From contig NC_092337.1 in NCBI RefSeq assembly GCF_046630445.1, forward strand, positions 365,000,001-365,064,000: a stretch of 64,000 bases of DNA, in the 5' to 3' direction. Source of the stretch: Rutidosis leptorrhynchoides. Lineage: Eukaryota > Streptophyta > Magnoliopsida > Asterales > Asteraceae. Both the position numbers and the translations under genes were made by a program. This document shows positions 11,499 to 23,325 of this stretch, in pieces (the first letter of the stretch is position 1; the number at the start of each line of letters is the position of its first letter). The notes under the pieces were generated by a model that was given only the letters and a program-made list of their open reading frames with translations, made no database searches and was not told the DNA's origin.

Positions 11499-11590
11499 GG
11501 GGGTTCGGGGGCAGCGCCCCCGATAAGCGGGGTCCAAGGGGTGACAACCCCTGGCGGGGTCTAAGGGGCAGAGCCCCTGGCTGGGGTCGA
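11499..11590 (+). repeat. GC-rich 27-bp repeats, each with a hairpin
   Basis: Inside solo LTR B a G/C-rich island contains GGGGGCAGCGCCCCC (11507-11521). Two adjacent 27-bp units follow, each starting GGGGTC and each carrying a self-complementary AAGGGG...CCCCT core (11534-11554 and 11561-11580). The island stands out from the AT-rich LTR. Confidence 0.7.
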
Positions 11591-12684
11591 GCTGCCAGGT
11601 CAGCTTGGAATTTTTTTTTTGGGCTAACATTGCTTTATTAAAAATGTCTTAAAATTTTATTTTGGCCCGGTTTAACCCAAAAATAAAAGCCCAGTTTTGA
11701 GCCTCTTTTACAGTTATAAACCCGTCCATATTTGAATTCTCGTTCCGATTCCTCAAAATTTCTACAAGTATATCTAGGGTATATGTAACCGTATCATACC
11801 CAGCTTCTATATATATTTACTATTGGTATATACCAACAATAAACTTCAATGATCAGCCACTAGACATGATGTTACATGTGGGAACCAGCCATTTAACCTC
11901 ATGTGTGACTTTTGTGCAAGAAAACAAACTAAATCTCCTATATATCCATCCCATAATCATGCTATTTTGAACACACACACACATACAATTTCATTTCCAA
12001 TTTTCTTTCAAGTTAATTCACTCCCTAATCTCTCTTCATTTACCTACTCAAGAACGTATCAATATAGTCATCCGATTTCAAGGAGATTACTTCCAATCTT
12101 TCAATCCCACTCCACCACTCTTTTGATTCCAAGATTTTTCTTACCTTTTCCAGTAGCTTTGTCCAAGTAACTTGAGGTAGTAACCTTATTCATAACCTTA
12201 TTTGATTCATATTTATATAGCTATCTTATTTTGTGTTATAAAATTTTAACAACAAGAACATAGTTTGAGTGATTTCAAACTTGTTCGCAAACTGAATAGA
12301 TCCTTCTAATTTGATTTTTAAAAACACTTCAAGACCTGTAATATATCATATTATGACAAAATCGGATTAATCATATCTTGGCTAATTAACATAATATTTA
12401 ATATATATTTACTTATGATTTGATTTTATATATTTCAGGACCACCTGTAAACAACACGAGAAGATTAATCATAAGACCTCATAATTGTACACAACACGTC
12501 ATTTGACAACACGGTACTTTATGTACGCAACACATCATTTGACAACATGGTACCATGGGTCAAGATTAATTCTGATCAATACAAATACGATGGGGTCTTT
12601 ATTTATTTTATTTAAGCAACTAATTGTGGACCACTAACATCGGACTGCTAACTACGGACTAAGAAAATATTAAAAGTATTAAAA

Positions 12685-12685
<1 letters not shown>

Positions 12686-12744
<59 letters not shown>
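12686..12744. repeat. (TA)n microsatellite in LTR B
   Basis: About 29 uninterrupted TA units. Confidence 0.95.
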
Positions 12745-12751
<7 letters not shown>

Positions 12752-13668
12752 ACGATTACTTGAAAAGAAAATATGTTGATATATTATATATATGGTTAGG
12801 TTCGTGATATCTATCGGAGACCAAGTCGAGTTAAATACCTTCAAGACAAAAGTGAGTATATAGTCCCACTTTTAAACTCTAAATATTTCGGGATGAGAAT
12901 ACATGCATTTTATGATTTACGTTATGGACACAAGTGATTAAAAATATATATTCTACGTTGAGTTGTACCACTGGCATACTTCCCTGTAACTTGGTAACTA
13001 CTATTTACATGAGGTATTGTAAACGCGAATCCTGTTGATAGATCTATCGGGCCTGACAACCCCAACCGGACTGGACGACCAGTATTCAACGGTTGCACAG
13101 TACTTCATTTTGGTGACTACACTTGGTACGGTGTAGTAAGATTTCATAATAAAGGGAATATGCGACGTTGATTAAATGTTAAGTATGGTTATCAAGTGAT
13201 CAACAACTTAGAATATTTTTATTAAAACGTTTATATATGAAATCTTGTGGTCTATATTCATAACGCTGCCGGCATTAAACCTATATCTCACCAACTTTAT
13301 GTTGACGTTTTAAGCATGTTTATTCTCAGGTGATAACTAAAAGCTTCCGCTGCAACATGTTGAATTTAAGCAAGATCTTGAATATGCATATTTGTGTCAA
13401 AAATAAAACTGCATATCGGAGGATTTGTAATGTAAAATATGTTGGAGGTCGTATTGTTATTATCACATGTAAAGTTTGTAAGTCTAAGATTATCGCTAAA
13501 CGATAATCATTATTAAGTTGTTTAAACCTTGTATTTGTAATAAAAGCTATGGTTTGTATTGTAAAAACGAATGCAGTTTTTGAAAAATGTCGCATATAGA
13601 GGTCAATACCTCGCGATGAAATCATATGTTATTGTATTCGTCCTTATGGTTAAGGTCGGGTTATGACA

Positions 13669-15031
13669 TAAGGTCTTACTCAAAATATAATGCGCTTTTA
13701 GGGCGCACGACTTTGCAAAAATTAGCAGCTATCCCATCCACAGTACATGGCCTTATCAAGTTCCCAACACCATTGGGAATCGCAACAATAAGGTCAGAAA
13801 AGCAAGATGCAAGCGTTGCGGCCGTGGAACATGCAGAGCAGCAGCCGAGTGAGGCAGAGCAACTTAGAAGCTGCATGATCATCGCAAACCCGCGGCATCC
13901 AGAACAAAAAATTAAAATTGGCGGGGGATTGTCTGATGAGACAAAGTTTAAGCTTCGTAATATATTAGCTTCTAATACGGACGTCTTTTCGTGGAAAGAA
14001 GCGGACATGACTGGCGTACCAAGGGAAATTGCTGAGCACAAGCTTAACGCAAATCCTAGCCTGACACCAGTGCGGCAAAAGAAACGCGACATGGTTCCTG
14101 AAAGAAGCGAATGGTTGAAAGCAGAAGTTGACAAGTTGGTCAAAGCGAACATTTTGCGAGAAGTAAGGTACCAAACATGGGTAGCAAATCCAGTGTTGGT
14201 AAAAAAGCCCGATGGGTCATGGCGCATGTGTGTTGACTTCACGGACATTAATAAAGCTTGCCCCAAGGACAATTATCCTCTACCAGAAATAGACTGGAAA
14301 GTTAAATCGTTAGATGGCTTCCGATACAAATGTTTTTTGGATGCGTACAAAGGATATCATCAAATACAGATGGCAGCGGACGACGAGGATAAGACTGCTT
14401 TCCACACAAGTCAGGGCATATACTGCTATACAAAGATGCCATTGGTTTAAATAATGCTGGAGCAACATACCAACGGGTAATAGACAAAGATTTTAAAGGT
14501 CAGATTGGGAGAAATTTGGAAGCATACGTTGATGACCTAGTTATAAAAAGCACAACAGAACAAGGTCTGTTAGAGGACATATTAGAAACGTTCGCATCAT
14601 TAAGAAAGATTAATATGAAGCTCAACCCATCGAAGTGCAGCTTCGGAGAGGAAGAAGGAAAGTTTCTTGGTCATATAATAACTGAGCGCGGGATACGTGC
14701 AAACCCAAAGAAAATAGAGGCAATCGAGAATATGCCGTCACCAAGAAATAAAAAAAAACTACAAAGTTTAACGGGTAAGTTGGCGGCATTAACGAGATTC
14801 CTATCAAAATCTGCAGAGCGATCACTCCCCTTTTTCGGGACATTGAAGAATTGCCTGAAGAAAATGGATTTCAAATGGACAGAAGAAGCAGAAGTGGCGT
14901 TTCAAGAAATGAAAAAATTTCCGAAAGAGCTGCCAACAATGACTGCGCCGATTGCTGGAGAAACATTAATACTGTACTTAGCGGCATCGAAAGAAGCAAT
15001 AAGTTCAGTGATGATAGCGGACAGAGGACAG
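13669..15031 (+). pseudogene. Element A reverse transcriptase and start of RNase H
   Basis: Reverse transcriptase copies element RNA into cDNA. Visible blocks: KKPDGSWRMCVDFTDINKAC (palm and fingers), YPLPEID, FLDAYKGYHQIQM, and the catalytic YVDD in LEAYVDDLVIKS at about 14519-14553, followed by the thumb/connection (GKFLGHIITERGI). A one-base loss at about 14445 shifts the frame just after KMP, before the GLNNAGATYQR motif. The region ends at 15031 with a probable splice donor, CAG followed by GTACGC. Confidence 0.8.
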
Positions 15032-15110
15032 GTACGCACTATAAAAATTAAATATAACTAATTTTCAATCAATAGGCATTTAAAATTATATAATTATGCT
15101 GTGCGAACAG
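15032..15110 (+). other. Intron-like insertion 1 in RNase H of element A
   Basis: A 79-nt AT-rich piece starts GTACGC, ends GCGAACAG, contains stops in the coding frame, and splits the RNase H between a Gln codon and the following VQMPVYFVSKAL. Removing it leaves the frame unbroken (phase 0). Size, GT...AG ends and composition suit a short plant spliceosomal intron. Splicing itself is inferred. Confidence 0.6.
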
Positions 15111-15275
15111 GTACAAATGCCTGTGTATTTTGTTAGCAAAGCTTTGACAGGGAGCGAATTAAAATATCCTGCAATCGAAAAACTGGTTTATGCACTCGTG
15201 CATACGGCTAGACGCTTGCGGAGATATTTCCAAGCGCACCCAATAAGGGTCCTAACAGATCAGCCGATAAAGCAG
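15111..15275 (+). pseudogene. Element A RNase H, middle segment
   Basis: The frame between the two intron-like insertions encodes VQMPVYFVSKALTGSELKYP, then LVYALVHTARRLRRYFQAHP, then VLTDQPIKQ. These are the typical RNase H strand/helix blocks of Tat pol with the conserved TDQPI. It is in phase 0 with both flanking pieces. It has no start of its own and is part of the polyprotein. Confidence 0.75.
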
Positions 15276-15360
15276 GTATGACAAACAACTATTTGTTGTC
15301 AATAAATACAAAATTGCTTGATAAGTTCTAGCAAATTTATATTCGCTGATACTTGTTGAG
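15276..15360 (+). other. Intron-like insertion 2 in element A pol
   Basis: An 85-nt AT-rich piece starts GTATGACAAAC, ends ACTTGTTGAG, and separates TDQPIKQ from RVLYKPENSDRMAKWAIEL. The join is again phase 0. GT...AG ends and length match insertion 1. Confidence 0.6.
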
Positions 15361-15838
15361 CGGGTGCTATATAAACCAGAAAATTCTGATCGCATGGCCA
15401 AATGGGCTATTGAATTGGGAGAGCATGAAATAAGTTTCTCACCATGAAGTGCGGTAAAAGGACAAGTCCTAGCAGATTATCTGGCTGAAACAGCCGGAGA
15501 TATCGAAGTCTCGCATGAATCAAAAGAAATACCACCTCCGCCCGAACAGCTGTGGGAAATGCACACATATGGGGCTTGTGGTCCAGAAGGCGCAGGGGCA
15601 GGAATAGTCTTAAAAAGTCCAGAAGGGGAAGAGTATACCTTCGCACTGCTATTCAGCTTCCCTGTCACAAATAATGAAGCTGAATATGAAGCATTGTTAT
15701 CAGGGATGCGGGTAGCAAAATATCTGGAGGTTAAAGAACTCTCAGTATATGTTGATTCGTAGTTGGTTGCAAACCAATTTAACGGAATATTCGAAGCACA
15801 TGATGAATCGATGCAAAAATACTTAAAGCTTGTGCAAG
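15361..15838 (+). pseudogene. Element A second (archaeal-type) RNase H, truncated
   Basis: After KWAIELGEHEISF comes a TGA at about 15445 that breaks the frame, then KGQVLADYLAE. The extra RNase H follows: THTYGACGPEGAGAGIVL at about 15562-15615, NNEAEYEALLSGMRVAKYL, and a YVDS followed by a TAG stop at 15760-15762. The second domain with G-A-G-A-G and N-N-E-A-E-Y-E-A-L is the hallmark of the Tat lineage. The sequence is cut at 15838 by LTR C before the integrase. Confidence 0.8.
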
Positions 15839-16129
15839 TGTGACGACCCGGAGATTTCCGACCAAATTTTAACTTGATCTTTATATGGTCTTGACACGAT
15901 AAGCAAAGTCTGTAATATTGAGTCTCAAAATGTTTGAACTATTTTTCATGAATTCATAAGACTTTCGACTGTTCCCGATGATTCACGAACCATTGCTTGT
16001 AAATATGTGGATATATGTGTATATATAAATATGTGTATAATATATATAATAACTTGAACATTAATAAACTATTATATACACTTAGTGTTATAAATAAATA
16101 TGTAAAATAAAATACATTGTAATAAAAAC

Positions 16130-16131
<2 letters not shown>

Positions 16132-16184
<53 letters not shown>

Positions 16185-16194
16185 GAATATTACT

Positions 16195-16231
<37 letters not shown>
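16132..16231. repeat. (TA)n microsatellites in LTR C
   Basis: Two TA tracts (about 16132-16178 and 16197-16231) are separated by about 20 bases. Confidence 0.95.
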
Positions 16232-16235
<4 letters not shown>

Positions 16236-16860
16236 ATATTTAATTTAATTATTTAATATAAATTTATTTGCGTAGTAAATTTTGTTATTTAAAACTGTTT
16301 ATATATATACATAGTGTATATTAAATATAATTAATTTTGAGCTTAAATTGTAAATGTCTGTAACTTTTGGTTGACATTTAACTATTTTTAAAATAGGTCT
16401 AATATGTATATATGAAGTTTTAAAATAAAAGTTGGTCCATAATTTGATTAAAAAGATAATAGTTTTGATAAATATTTTTTTTACCTTTTCAATCTAAGTT
16501 TTTATACTCCGTACATAATAATTGGAACAGAAAATAAATAATTATCGAACCTTTTTGATCAGGTTTCAAACAGTTAATGAGTGAAATAATTAAATATATT
16601 TAATTTAAAAATTTGGTATTATTCTGAGAACTTTTATCCGCCACTGATTATCAACAGAGCGAGATAATATTTGAAATAAATATGTCGACAGATACAAACA
16701 GGAAGGAGGCGGCTAATAAGTCTTCATTCTTTATATTAATAAATATTATTAATTACTATTAGTGTTGTCTTATTGTAATTATGTTATCAATTGATTGAAA
16801 CAGCCAAGATTTGAATAAAGTTAATAATCGAGTTACTGTGGATGTTTTAAGTGGCTTCAC

Positions 16861-16862
<2 letters not shown>

Positions 16863-16920
<58 letters not shown>
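16863..16920. repeat. (TA)n microsatellite
   Basis: About 28 TA units inside LTR C. The short frame over it encodes only Tyr-Ile repeats and is not a gene. Confidence 0.95.
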
Positions 16921-16922
<2 letters not shown>

Positions 16923-17085
16923 TACATATCATATATCACATATATACAGTCATATGTATCAAATGGACAACCATTTCTTTCTTCCTTTCGACAATCTCAA
17001 GCAACCCTCACATTGATTCCTCATACTACTCGTGAACCTCCTCCCTCCACCATCAACACCCTCTCTCACCAACCACTACCACCGT

Positions 17086-20000
17086 TGAAATGTCCCGTTC
17101 TTATTGATTAAAAACGTTCCATATTAATTGATTTCGTTGCGAGGTTTTGACCTCTATATGAGACGTTTTTCAAAGACTGCATTCATTTTTAAAACAAACC
17201 ATAACCTTTATTTCATAAATAAAGGTTTAAAAAGCTTTACGTAGATTATCAAATAATGATAATCTAAAATATCCTGTTTACACACGACCATTACATAATG
17301 GTTTACAATACAAATATGTTACATCGAAATCAGTTTATTGAATGCAGTTTTTACACAATATCATACAAACATGGACTCCAAATCTTGTCCTTATTTTAGT
17401 ATGCAACAGCGGAAGCTCTTAGTATTCACCTGAGAATAAACATGCTTTAAACGTCAACAAAAATGTTGGTGAGTTATAGGTTTAACCTATATATATATAT
17501 CAAATCGTAAAAATAGACCACAAGATTTCATATTTCAATACACATCCCATACATAGAGATAAAAATTATTCATATGGTGAACACCTGGTAACCGACATTA
17601 ACAAGATGCATATATAAGAATATCCCCATCATTCCGGGACACCCTTCGGATATGATATAAGTTTCGAAGTACTAAAGCATCCGGTACTTTGGATGGGGTT
17701 TGTTAGGCCCAATAGATCTATCTTTAGAGTTCGCATCAACTAGGGTGTCTGTTCCCTAATTCTTAGATTACCAGACTTAATAAAAAGGGCATATTCGATT
17801 AGATAATCCAACCATAGAATGTAGTTTCGATTACTTGTGTCTATTTCGTAAAGCATTTATAAAAACAGCGCATGTATTCTCAGTCCCAAAAATATATATT
17901 GCAAAAGCATTTAAAAAGGGATTAATGAAACTCACGCATATAATTATTGTAAAACAGTTAATAAAGCATTTGCATGTATTCTCAGTCCCAAAAATGTAAA
18001 GAGTAAAAGGGAATCAAATGAAACTCACATATAGAGTGTATATGGTTGTTCCAAAATATATATAGATGTGTCGACATGATAGGTCGAAACATTGTATACG
18101 TGTCTATGGTATCTCAAGATTACATAATATACAATACAAGTTGATTAAGTTATGGTTGGAATAGATTTGTTACCAATTTTCACGTAGCTAAAATGAGAAA
18201 AATTATCCAATCTTGTTTTACCCATAACTTCTTCATTTTAAATCCGTTTTGAGTGAATCAAATTGCTATGGTTTCATATTGAACTCTATTTTATGAATCT
18301 AAATAGAAAAAGTATAGGTTTATAGTCGGAAAAATAAGTTACAAGTCGTTTTTGTAAAGGTAGTCATTTCAGTCGAAAGAACGACGTCTAGATGACCATT
18401 TTAGAAAACATACTTCCACTTTGAGTTTAACCATAATTTTTAGATATAGTTTCATGTTCATAATAAAAATCATTTTCTCAGAATAACAACTTTTAAATCA
18501 AAGTTTATCATAGTTTTTAATTAACTAACCCAAAACTGCCCGCGGTGTTACTACGACGGCGTAAATCCGGTTTTACGGTGTTTTTCGTGTTTTCAGGTTT
18601 TAAATCATTAAGTTAGCATATCATATAGATATAGAACATGTGTTTAGTTGATTTTAAAAGTCAATTTAGAAGGATTAACTTTTATTTGCGAACAAGTTTA
18701 GAATTAACTAAACTATGTTCTAGTGATTACAAGTTTAAATCTTCGAATAAGATAGCTTTATATGTATGAATCGAATGATGTTATGAACATCATTACTACC
18801 TCAAGTTCCTTGGATAAACCTACTTTAAATGAGAAAAATAGATCTAGCTTCAAAGGATCCTTGGATGGCTTGAAAGTTCTTGAAGCAGAATCATGACACG
18901 AAAATAATTTCAAGTAAGATTTCCACTCGAAATAAGATTGCTATAGTTATAGAAATTGAATTAAAGTTTGAATATGATTATTACCTTGTATTAGAAAGAT
19001 AACCTACTGTAAGTAACAAAGGTTTCTTGATCTTGGATGATTACTTGGAATGGATTTAGAAAACTTGGAAGTAAACTTGCAATCTTGAAAGTATTCTTGA
19101 TTTTATGAAACTAGAACTTTTGGAATTTATGAAGAACACTTAGAACTTGAAGACAGAACTTGAGAGAGATCAATTAGATGAAGAAAATTGAAGAATGAAA
19201 GTGTTTGTAGGTGTTTTTGGTCGTTGGTGTATGGATTAGATATAAAGGATATGTAATTTTATTTTCATGTAAATAAGTCATGAATGATTACTCATATTTT
19301 TGAAATTTTATGAGATATTTCATGCTAGTTGCCAAATGATGGTTCCCACATGTGTTAGGTGACTCACATGGGCTGCTAAGAGCTGATCATTGGAGTGTAT
19401 ATACCAATAGTACATACATCTAAAAGTTGTGTATTGTACGAGTACGAATACGGGTGCATACGAGTAGAATTTTTGATGAAACTGAACGAGGATGTAATTG
19501 TAAGCATTTTTGTTAAGTAGAAGTATTTTGATAAGTGTCTTGGAGTCTTTCAAAAGTGTATGAATACATATTAAAACACTACATGTATATACATTTTAAC
19601 TGAGTCGTTAATTCATCGTTAGTCGTTACATGTAAATGTTGTTTTGAAACCTTTAGGTTAACGATCTTGTTGAGTGTTGTTAACCCATTGTTTATTATAA
19701 CAAATGAGATGTTAAATTGTTATATTATCATGATATTATGATATATAATATATCTTAGTATGATATATATACAGTTAAATGTCGTTACAACGATAATCGT
19801 TACATATATGTCTCGTTTCGAAATCATTAAGTTAGTAGTCTTATTTTTACATATGTATTTCATTGTTAATACACTTAATAATATATTTACTTATCATTTA
19901 ACATAATTAACCAAGTGTATCAATATCTTAATATGATTCATATGTACCTAGTAAGACGTTGTTATAACGATAATCGTTATATATATCATTTTCGAGTTTC

Positions 20001-20275
20001 TTAAATTAATAGTCTCATTTTTATGTATATAACTCATTGTTAAAATACCTAATGAGATACATACTTATAATAAATTCATGTTAACTATATATATAACCGT
20101 ATATATGTCATCGTATAGTTTTTACAAGTTTTAACGTTCGTGAATCACCGGTCAACTTGGGTGGTCAATTGTGTCTTAACAAGTTTGATTGCTTAACATG
20201 TTGGAAACACTTAATCATGTAAATAAAAATTTCATTTAATATATATATAAACATGGAAAAGTTCGGGTCACTACA
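17086..20275 (-). repeat. 3' LTR of element D
   Basis: On the - strand it starts TGTAGTGACCCGAACTTTTCC at 20275 and ends GGGACATTTCA at 17086 (3190 bp). The purine-rich stretch of D's internal end adjoins it at 20276. ACCGT at 17081-17085 is the outer target copy. Very long LTRs of this kind are usual for Tekay/Del-like chromoviruses. Confidence 0.8.
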
Positions 20276-20290
20276 GTACCTACCCGTTAA
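20276..20290 (-). other. Polypurine tract of element D
   Basis: Read on the - strand, AACGGGTAGGTAC directly precedes the 3' LTR start. It would prime second-strand synthesis. It follows TTTCGGGACGAAATTT, a block often seen at this place in chromoviruses. Confidence 0.6.
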
Positions 20291-20310
20291 ATAAATTTCG
20301 TCCCGAAATT

Positions 20311-21100
20311 TTAAGCAGTTGGAGGTGTTGACGTATCTTCTGGAAATAAATGCGGGTATTTCTTCTTCATCTGATCTTCACGCTCCCAGGTGAAATCGGG
20401 TCCTCTACGAGCATTCCATCGAACCTTAACAATCGGTATCTTGTTTTGTTTAAGTCTCTTAACCTCACGATCCATTATTTCGACGGGTTCTTCAATGAAT
20501 TGAAGTTTTTCATTGATTTGGATTTCGTCCAACGGAATAGTGAGATCTTCTTTAGCAAATCATTTCCTCAAATTTGAGACGTGGAAAGTGTTATGTACAG
20601 CCGCGAGTTGTTGAGGTAGCTCCAGTTGGTAAGCTACTGGTCCGACACGATCTATAATCTTGAATGGTCCAATGTACCTTGGATTTAGTTTTCCCCGTTT
20701 AACAAATTGAACAACGCCTTTCCAAGGTGAAACCTTAAGCATGACCATTTCTCCAATTTCAAACTCTATATCTTTTCTTTTACTGTCCGCGTAGCTCTTT
20801 TGTCGACTCTGGGCGGTTTTCAATCTTTGTTGAATTTGGATGATTTTCTCGATAGTTTCTTGTATTATCTCCGAACCCGTAATCTGTCTATCCCCCACTT
20901 CACTCCAACAAATCAGAGACCTGCACTTTCTACCATAAAGTGCTTCAAACGGCGCCATCTCAATGCTTGAATGGTAGCTGTTGTTGTAGGAAAATTCTGC
21001 TAACGGTAGATGTCGATCCCAACTGTTTCCGAAATCAATAACACAAGCTCGTAGCATGTCTTCAAGCCTTTGTATCGTCCTTTCGCTCTGCCCATCAGTT
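20311..21100 (-). pseudogene. Element D integrase C-terminus and chromodomain-like tail
   Basis: The frame (from about 21100 down) carries the end of the integrase core, then [20 protein letters not shown] and [12 protein letters not shown]. The GPY/F-like module follows ([20 protein letters not shown], then [11 protein letters not shown]). A TGA at 20557-20559 stops the frame, but the same frame goes on with IQINEKLQFIEEPVEIMDRE and VRWNARRGPDFTWEREDQM to the end at 20311. The last part resembles a degenerate chromodomain (the W-x-x-R...TWE pattern). It lies directly upstream of the polypurine tract. Confidence 0.8.
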
Positions 21101-22397
21101 GTGGATGATAGGCAGTACTCATGTCTAGACGAGTTCCCAATGCTTGCTGTAATGTCTGCCAGAATCTTGAAATAAATCTGCCATCCCTATCAGAGATAAT
21201 AGAGATTGGTATTCCATGTCTGGAGACGACTTCCTTCAAATACAGTCGTGCTAACTTCTCCATCTTGTCATCTTCTCTTATTGGCAGGAAGTGTGCTGAC
21301 TTGGTGAGACGATCAACTATTACCCAAATAGTATCATAACCACTTGCAGTCCTTGGCAATTTAGTAATGAAATCCATGGTAATGTTTTCCCATTTCCATT
21401 CCGGGATTTCAGGTTGTTGTAGTAGACCTGATGGTTTCTGATGTTCAGCTTTGACCTTAGAACACATCAAACATTCTCCTACATATTTAGAAATATCGGC
21501 TTTCATACCTGGCCACCAAAAATGTTTCTTAAGATCCTTGTACATCTTCCCCGTTCCAGGATGTATTGAGTATCTGGTTTTATGAGCTTCTCTAAGTACC
21601 ATTTCTCTCATATCTCCAAATTTTGGTACCCAAATTCTTTCAGCCCTATACCGGGTTCCATCTTCCCGAATATTAAGATGCTTCTCCGATCCTTTGGGTA
21701 TTTCATCCTTTAAATTTCCCTCTTTTAAAACTCCTTGTTGCGCCTCCTTTATTTGAGTAGTAAGGTTAGTGTGAATCATTATATTCATAGATTTTACTCG
21801 AATGGGTTCTCTGTCCTTTCTGCTCAAGGCGTCGGCTACCACATTTGCCTTCCCCGGGTGGTAACGAATCTCAAAGTCGTAATCATTCAACAATTCAATC
21901 CACCTACGCTGCCTCATATTCAGTTGTTTCTGATTAAATATGTGTTGAAGACTTTTGTGGTCGGTATATATAATACTTTTGACCCCATATAAGTAGTGCC
22001 TCCAAGTCTTTAATGCAAAAACAACCGCGCCTAATTCCAAATTATGCGTCGTATAATTTTGCTCGTGAATCTTCAATTGTCTAGACGCATAAGCAATCAC
22101 CTTCGTCCGTTGCATTAATACACAACCGAGACCTTGCTTTGATGCGTCACAATAAATCACAAAATCATCATTCCCTTCAGGAAATGACAATATAGGTGCC
22201 GTAGTTAGCTTTTTCTTCAATAATTGAAACGCCTTCTCTTGTTTATCCTTCCATTCAAATTTCTTCCCTTTATGCTTTAATGCAGTCAAGGGTTTTGCTA
22301 TTTTGGAGAAATCTTGGATGAATCTTCTGTAGTAACCAGCCAATCCTAAAAATTGACGTATATGCTTCGGAGTTTTTTGGGGTTTCCCACTTTTCAA
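21000..22397 (-). pseudogene. Element D RNase H and integrase
   Basis: Blocks in order: [20 protein letters not shown], the RNase H with [45 protein letters not shown] and [11 protein letters not shown]. The integrase zinc finger follows (H...H...C-x2-C in [12 protein letters not shown]...GECLMCSK). Then comes the catalytic core with Asp in [10 protein letters not shown] and Asp in ISDRDGRF. A one-base loss near 21100 shifts the frame before the third catalytic residue (Glu). Upstream, a frameshift near 22390 separates it from the reverse transcriptase. Confidence 0.85.
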
Positions 22398-23325
22398 CGG
22401 TTTCGATCTTTGCCGGGTCCACCTGGATACCTTCTTTGTTCACTATGTGACCAAGGAATTGAACTTCTTCCAACCAAAATGCACACTTTGAAAACTTAGC
22501 GTACAGTTTTTCTTTCCTCAATACTTCTAGCACTTTTCTCAAATGTTCTTCGTGCTCTTGATCATTCTTTGAGTAAATAAGTATGTCATCGATGAAAACA
22601 ATGACAAACTTGTCAAGATATGGCCCACACACTCGGTTCATAAGGTCCATGAACACAGCTGGTGCGTTAGTCAATCCAAACGGCATAACCATAAACTCGT
22701 AATGACCATAACGCGTCCTAAAAGCAGTTTTTGGAATATCATCCTCCTTTACTCGCATTTGATGATATCCAGAACGTAAATCGATCTTCGAATAAACCGA
22801 CGAGCCTTGGAGTTGATCAAATAAGTCGTCAATTCTCGGCAGTGGATAACGGTTTTTTATGGTAAGTTTGTTCAACTCTCTGTAGTCAATACACAACCTA
22901 AATGTACCATCCTTCTTCTTGACAAACAAAACAGGAGCTCCCCATGGTGATGTGCTTGGTCGAATGAAACCACGTTCTAATAGTTCTTGCAGTTGGCTTT
23001 GCAGTTCTTTCATCTCGCTGGGTGCGAGTCTATAAGGAGCACGAGCTATTGGTGCAGCTCCTGGTACAAGATCTATTTGAAATTCAACAGATCGATGTGG
23101 AGGTAGTCCCGGTAATTCTTTCGGAAATACATCGGGAAATTCTTTTGCGATGGGAACATCATTGATGCTCTTTTCTTCAGTTTGTACTTTCTCGACGTGT
23201 GCTAGAACAGTATAGCAACCTTTTCTTATTAGTTTTTGTGCCTTCAAATTACTAATAAGATGTAGCTTCATGTTGCCTTTTCTCCGTACACCATTAAGGG
23301 TTCTCCTTCTTCTCGTACAATGCAA
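22389..23325 (-). pseudogene. Element D reverse transcriptase
   Basis: Reverse transcriptase with [20 protein letters not shown] (linker), [57 protein letters not shown] palm blocks, [17 protein letters not shown], the catalytic [10 protein letters not shown], and [11 protein letters not shown]. This is the canonical chromovirus order and about the usual length. Frameshifts at both ends (near 23283 from the protease and near 22390 to RNase H) break the polyprotein. The ATG at 23323-23325 is accidental. Confidence 0.85.

Larger units (their letters stand above)
11003..13668 (+). repeat. Solo LTR B (chromovirus-like) inserted in element A
   Basis: A 2666-bp unit beginning TGTAACGACCCGG and ending GGTCGGGTTATGACA is flanked by the perfect 5-bp duplication TAAGG (10998-11002 and 13669-13673). 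No internal domain is present, so this is a solo LTR left by recombination. Its right part (about 13330-13630) is similar to the inverted right part of D's LTR (about 17110-17420), including the block around GACCTCTATATGAGAC, so B and D belong to related families. Short open frames inside (for example 11901-12170) have no counterpart and I do not call them genes. Confidence 0.85.
8063..15838 (+). mobile_element. Element A: Tat-like Ty3/gypsy retrotransposon, 5' part
   Basis: Order: 5' LTR (8063-8685), primer site (8688), gag, protease, reverse transcriptase, RNase H and a second RNase H. A solo LTR at 11003-13668 interrupts the protease-RT region, and the element is cut off at 15838 by LTR C. 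The extra RNase H domain is diagnostic of the Tat/Ogre lineage. Integrase and 3' LTR are not in the window. In-frame stops and frameshifts show it is dead. Confidence 0.85.
15839..17085 (+). repeat. LTR C, left part (chromovirus-like), cut by element D
   Basis: It begins TGTGACGACCCGGAGATTTCC, which parallels the starts of LTRs B, D and F. GCAAG (15834-15838) is the presumed left target copy. It contains long TA tracts and a C/T-rich, 5'UTR-like stretch at 16978-17085. It ends abruptly at 17085, where ACCGT (17081-17085) is the target copy of element D. The rest must lie beyond D, outside the window. Confidence 0.65.

Noticed and set aside
12659..12844. Tyr-Ile repeat frames over TA tracts (also 16851-17111 and 37084-37308)
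   Set aside because: Artefacts of (TA)n microsatellites.
13676..14272. 198-codon frame on the - strand over element A reverse transcriptase
   Set aside because: It is the shadow of the + strand RT, whose motifs (including YVDD downstream) are unmistakable.
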